Assembly (NCBI GenBank): GCA_050258555.1
Contig: JBLMZA010000130.1
Coordinates: 1-16,007, forward strand
Direction of reading: 5' to 3'
Source: CAISDA01 sp050258555
GTDB taxonomy: Bacteria > Bacteroidota > Ignavibacteria > UBA10030 > UBA8401
DNA length: 16,007 nt
This document shows, in pieces, positions 13,869 through 16,007 of the stretch. Both the position numbers and the translations under genes were made by a program. How positions within the stretch are numbered: the first letter of the stretch is position 1; every line of letters begins with the position of its first letter. The notes beneath the pieces were generated by a model. That model saw only the letters and a program-made list of their open reading frames with translations. It searched no databases and was not told the DNA's origin.

Positions 13869-15344
13869 ATGAAGCGAATCATGGATGTCGTTCAGGAAAA
13901 GCCGTGGGTGGGATGGCTCCTCTTCGGCGGAACGATGGTCATTGTGTTTCTTGTGGGACTCTTCGGCGCATCGATCATGGAGCGAAGGAATGAATCGGCC
14001 GCGGGGCAGTTGCAGATGGTCAGGCCCATTGCCGACTGGGAGCCGCGCAATGAAGTGTGGGGCGAGAATTATCCGCGCGAATTCGAAACCTACAAGGCGA
14101 CAAGCGACACGGCATTCAGAAGCCGGTACGGCGGATCGGAAATGCGCGACCTATTGAAGGAAAATCCCGAGTCGGTCATCCTCTGGGCGGGCTATGCGTT
14201 CTCGCGCGAGTACAATCAGGCCCGCGGCCATTACTATGCGATCCGCGACATCCGCAACACGCTCCGCACCGGCGTGCCGCAGCCGGCCACATGCTGGAGC
14301 TGCAAGAGTCCCGATGTGCCCCGGCTCATGAACACGATGGGCGTCGCCGAGTTTTATCATGGCAAATGGGATTCGCTCGGGTCCGAGGTCGTGAACAATA
14401 TCGGCTGCCAGGACTGTCACGATCCGAAGACGATGAACCTCCGCATCACGCGCCCCGCACTGGCCGAAGCCTTCAAGCGTCAGGGAAAAGACATCACGAA
14501 GGCGACGCATCAGGAGATGCGCTCGCTTGTCTGCGCGCAATGCCATGTGGAATATTACTTCAAGGGAGAAGGGAAGTATCTCACCTTCCCGTGGGACAAG
14601 GGCTTTTCGGCCGACGACATGGAGGCGTATTATGATTCCGTGGGTCATGTCGACTTCGTCCATGCGCTGAGCCGCACGCCGATACTGAAAGCGCAGCATC
14701 CCGACTACGAGCTCTTCCGCACGGGCATTCACGCCGAGCGCGGCGTCTCGTGCGCCGACTGCCACATGCCCTACAAAAGCGAGGGCGGCGTGAAGTTCAC
14801 CAATCACAAGATACAGAGTCCGCTTGCCGATATGGCCAGTTCCTGCCAGGTCTGCCACCGCGAGACCGAAGCCGCGCTGACGAAGAACGTGTACGACCGG
14901 CAGGAGAAGATCCTCGAGCTCCGGCGTCAGGCCGAACGCGGGCTGGCCAAGGCGCACCTGGAGGCCAAGGCCGCATGGGATGCCGGCGCGACCGAGGAGG
15001 AAATGAAGCCGGTTCTCACGCTCATCCGCCATGCACAGTGGCGCTGGGACTGGGCGGCCGCCGCCAACGCGCTCGGGTTCCATTCGCCGGTGGAAGCGGC
15101 GCGCGTGCTCGGCACGAGCGTGCAGCGCGCCGAAGAGGCGCGGGGAGAGATCGTGCGCGTCTTGGCGCGCCACGGCATCATGCAGGCCGTCAGGCTTCCC
15201 GATTATTCGACGAAGGAAAAAGCGCAGGCCCTGATCGGATTGAACATGAAGGACATCATCGCGAAGAAAGACGAATTCAGAAGGACCGTGCTTCCTGAAT
15301 GGGATAAGAAAGCCGAAGCCCGGCAGGGAAAGCCTGCCTATTGA
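13869..15344 (+). CDS. nrfA: Cytochrome c nitrite reductase, catalytic subunit NrfA
   Basis: NrfA reduces nitrite to ammonium with six electrons in the periplasm. The 491-residue protein has five heme sites: the catalytic CWSCK (Cys142, Cys145, Lys146) and four CxxCH (Cys180, 222, 295 and 326 as first cysteines). Active-site residues are all present: Arg133 ('TLRTG'), Tyr229 and His277. The calcium site is also complete: Glu228 and Tyr229 ('HVEYYF'), Lys274 and Gln276 ('LKAQHP'). The linker between TLRTG and CWSCK is shorter than in the characterised enzymes I recall. The N-terminus (15-34) is a long hydrophobic segment without a sharp cleavage site, so it may be an uncleaved anchor. A good SD (GGAAGGA, 13854-13860) lies 8 nt upstream of the ATG. 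It forms a unit with nrfH and ends at the terminator 15374-15409. Confidence 0.95.
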   Translation: MKRIMDVVQEKPWVGWLLFGGTMVIVFLVGLFGASIMERRNESAAGQLQMVRPIADWEPRNEVWGENYPREFETYKATSDTAFRSRYGGSEMRDLLKENPESVILWAGYAFSREYNQARGHYYAIRDIRNTLRTGVPQPATCWSCKSPDVPRLMNTMGVAEFYHGKWDSLGSEVVNNIGCQDCHDPKTMNLRITRPALAEAFKRQGKDITKATHQEMRSLVCAQCHVEYYFKGEGKYLTFPWDKGFSADDMEAYYDSVGHVDFVHALSRTPILKAQHPDYELFRTGIHAERGVSCADCHMPYKSEGGVKFTNHKIQSPLADMASSCQVCHRETEAALTKNVYDRQEKILELRRQAERGLAKAHLEAKAAWDAGATEEEMKPVLTLIRHAQWRWDWAAAANALGFHSPVEAARVLGTSVQRAEEARGEIVRVLARHGIMQAVRLPDYSTKEKAQALIGLNMKDIIAKKDEFRRTVLPEWDKKAEARQGKPAY

Positions 15345-15373
15345 GAGCCGATGGCGTTTTGAGCAAACCGGAA

Positions 15374-15409
15374 ACGGGGCGGAATGCATATTCCGTCCCG
15401 TTTTTTTTT
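15374..15409 (+). terminator. Rho-independent terminator after nrfA
   Basis: ACGGGGCGGAAT (15374-15385) pairs with ATTCCGTCCCGT (15390-15401) through one G-T pair and a 4-nt loop (GCAT), followed by nine T residues. It lies 29 nt after the nrfA stop. Confidence 0.9.
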
Positions 15410-15445
15410 ATGCCCGCCCGGAAAGAGCCCATCGCGCCGGCACTG

Positions 15446-15457
15446 TGTAAATATTGC
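15446..15457 (+). repeat. 12-bp direct repeat, copy 1 (TGTAAATATTGC)
   Basis: The 12-mer TGTAAATATTGC occurs here and again identically at 15603-15614, 157 bp apart. The two copies flank the hairpin cluster between them. Copy 2 is partly used in the 9-bp closing pairing. Confidence 0.6.
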
Positions 15458-15602
15458 TTTCCGCAACGCGTCCGATAATTAATTCACACATCCATTGGGG
15501 GAAGAATCCGTGAAGAAAAACACTGGATTATTCTATCGCTATTCTCCCTTCCGATTCACGGCAGAATGCCTGCCGAAGACGCATCGCCTTGGGGAAGGCG
15601 CA

Positions 15603-15614
15603 TGTAAATATTGC
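15603..15614 (+). repeat. 12-bp direct repeat, copy 2 (TGTAAATATTGC)
   Basis: This is identical to 15446-15457. It overlaps the 3' half of the proposed closing stem and abuts hairpin H4. Confidence 0.6.
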
Positions 15615-15725
15615 GGAAAAGTCCGCGCCGATTTTTCGATGTGACTCTTCGGGCGGCGGGTTTTCACCGCGCTATGCTGAAAATAGAAACTGAGTTAATT
15701 TTCTTCATATTGACAGGGGGATATG

Positions 15726-16007
15726 ATGAAAAAAGTATTCTGTGCAGCAGTGCTTTCACTTCTTGTTTCAACTCTTTCAACAGCCGACACACACACAAGC
15801 CGGCAATCGGGAGACTGGGGATCGATCTATACCTGGCAGGGATATACCGTTCCCTCTTCAACCGATCTCGTCGTGATCGCATCGGGCCATACCGTGAGCA
15901 CCACGACCGGCAGGACGTGCGCGGGCCTGACAATCACCGGCACCTTGTCGTTCAGCGACTATCAGACGATCACCGTCAATGGACCTGTCTCCGGCGCAGG
16001 AACCATT
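15726..16007 (+). CDS. Exported beta-strand protein, 5' part (runs off window)
   Basis: The frame is open for 94 codons up to the window end, so the gene is incomplete. It begins with a Sec signal peptide (MKKVFCAAVLSLLVSTLSTA, likely cut after residue 20). The mature part has 'SGDWGSIYTWQGYTVPSSTDLVVIASGHTV' (28-57, quoted in two parts: SGDWGSIYTWQGY and TVPSSTDLVVIASGHTV) and 'CAGLTITGTLSF', repeating beta-strand turns. This layout is common at the N-terminus of large surface or secreted proteins of the FCB group, many exported by the type IX system, whose C-terminal signal would lie outside the window. Two ATGs are adjacent (15723 and 15726). The second is 5 nt from the AGGGGG SD (15715-15720) and is preferred. 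The structured region upstream may be its leader. Confidence 0.75.
   Translation, partial: MKKVFCAAVLSLLVSTLSTADTHTSRQSGDWGSIYTWQGYTVPSSTDLVVIASGHTVSTTTGRTCAGLTITGTLSFSDYQTITVNGPVSGAGTI

Larger units (their letters stand above)
15446..15626 (+). ncRNA. Candidate structured RNA or 5' leader (unrecognised)
   Basis: This gene-free stretch holds four consecutive local hairpins. H1 is 15501-15533 (GAAGAATCCGTG with CAC-T-GGATTATTC, one mismatch and one bulge). H2 is 15559-15575 (CGGCAG/CTGCCG, loop AATGC). H3 is 15585-15600 (CGCCTT/AAGGCG, loop GGGG). H4 is 15613-15626 (GCGGA/TCCGC, loop AAAG). TTTCCGCAA (15458-15466) can pair over its full 9 bp with TTGCGGAAA (15611-15619), closing a loop around H1-H3 but excluding H4. 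CCGTGAA (15508-15514) can pair with TTCACGG (15555-15561), competing with H1 and H2. No known riboswitch core was recognised. A + strand reading is assumed because an exported-protein gene starts 100 nt downstream. The remaining bases 15627-15725 hold a CGCCG/CGGCG pair (15625-15657 region) and the SD. Confidence 0.35.

Noticed and set aside
14151..15389. 412-codon open frame on the - strand
   Set aside because: It is antisense to nrfA, which has all five heme motifs and active-site residues, and it runs through the nrfA terminator.
15410..15500. CRISPR or tandem-repeat array around TGTAAATATTGC
   Set aside because: There are only two copies of the 12-mer, 157 bp apart, with no regular spacing and no cas genes.

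Overview
The window looks like a chromosomal segment of a GC-rich bacterium of the FCB group (Bacteroidota / Chlorobiota / Ignavibacteria-Kapabacteria side). I infer this from three things: the truncated exported protein at the right edge carries the 'GDW...TW...VP' beta-strand pattern common in secreted proteins of that group; many starts lack a Shine-Dalgarno (SD) sequence; and the gene mix fits (nrfHA with a NapH-like ferredoxin, a dihydroorotate dehydrogenase-like protein, a short MutY). The phylum is an inference; no marker gene is present. No tRNA, rRNA, CRISPR array, transposase or phage gene was seen.

Region 1-1902 is visibly more AT-rich than the rest and holds only small unrecognised + strand genes: a C-terminal fragment entering from the left edge, a 48-residue candidate membrane peptide, two candidate exported beta-strand proteins (one apparently frameshifted) and a small helical protein. 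Region 1927-2702 on the - strand is a crcB-DUF190 fluoride-export pair. An intergenic stretch (2703-2984) has a 16-bp palindrome and a possible small RNA ending in a strong terminator. Then on the + strand come mutY and an Ogg2-type 8-oxoguanine glycosylase, 4 nt apart (a base-excision repair pair for oxidised guanine), a secreted N-acetylmuramoyl-L-alanine amidase, and an organophosphate:phosphate antiporter-like transporter that ends at a bidirectional terminator.

On the - strand (7847-10124) a periplasmic 5'-nucleotidase-family enzyme precedes an unrecognised P-loop nucleotide-kinase-like protein. From the divergent region 10125-10356, which has a good promoter on each strand, the + strand runs to the end: a dihydroorotate dehydrogenase-like flavoprotein without the usual active-site cysteine, an Rrf2-family Fe-S regulator, a NapH/NosR-like membrane ferredoxin, and nrfH-nrfA for ammonia-forming nitrite reduction. 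A perfect inverted repeat at the start point of the ferredoxin gene's promoter is the best candidate operator for the Rrf2 protein. A terminator with a promoter embedded in it separates the ferredoxin gene from nrfHA.

After the nrfA terminator, about 300 nt with no gene (15410-15725) hold several hairpins, a 12-bp direct repeat and mutually exclusive pairings. This is the best candidate for an undescribed structured RNA. It lies just upstream of the exported protein cut by the window end.
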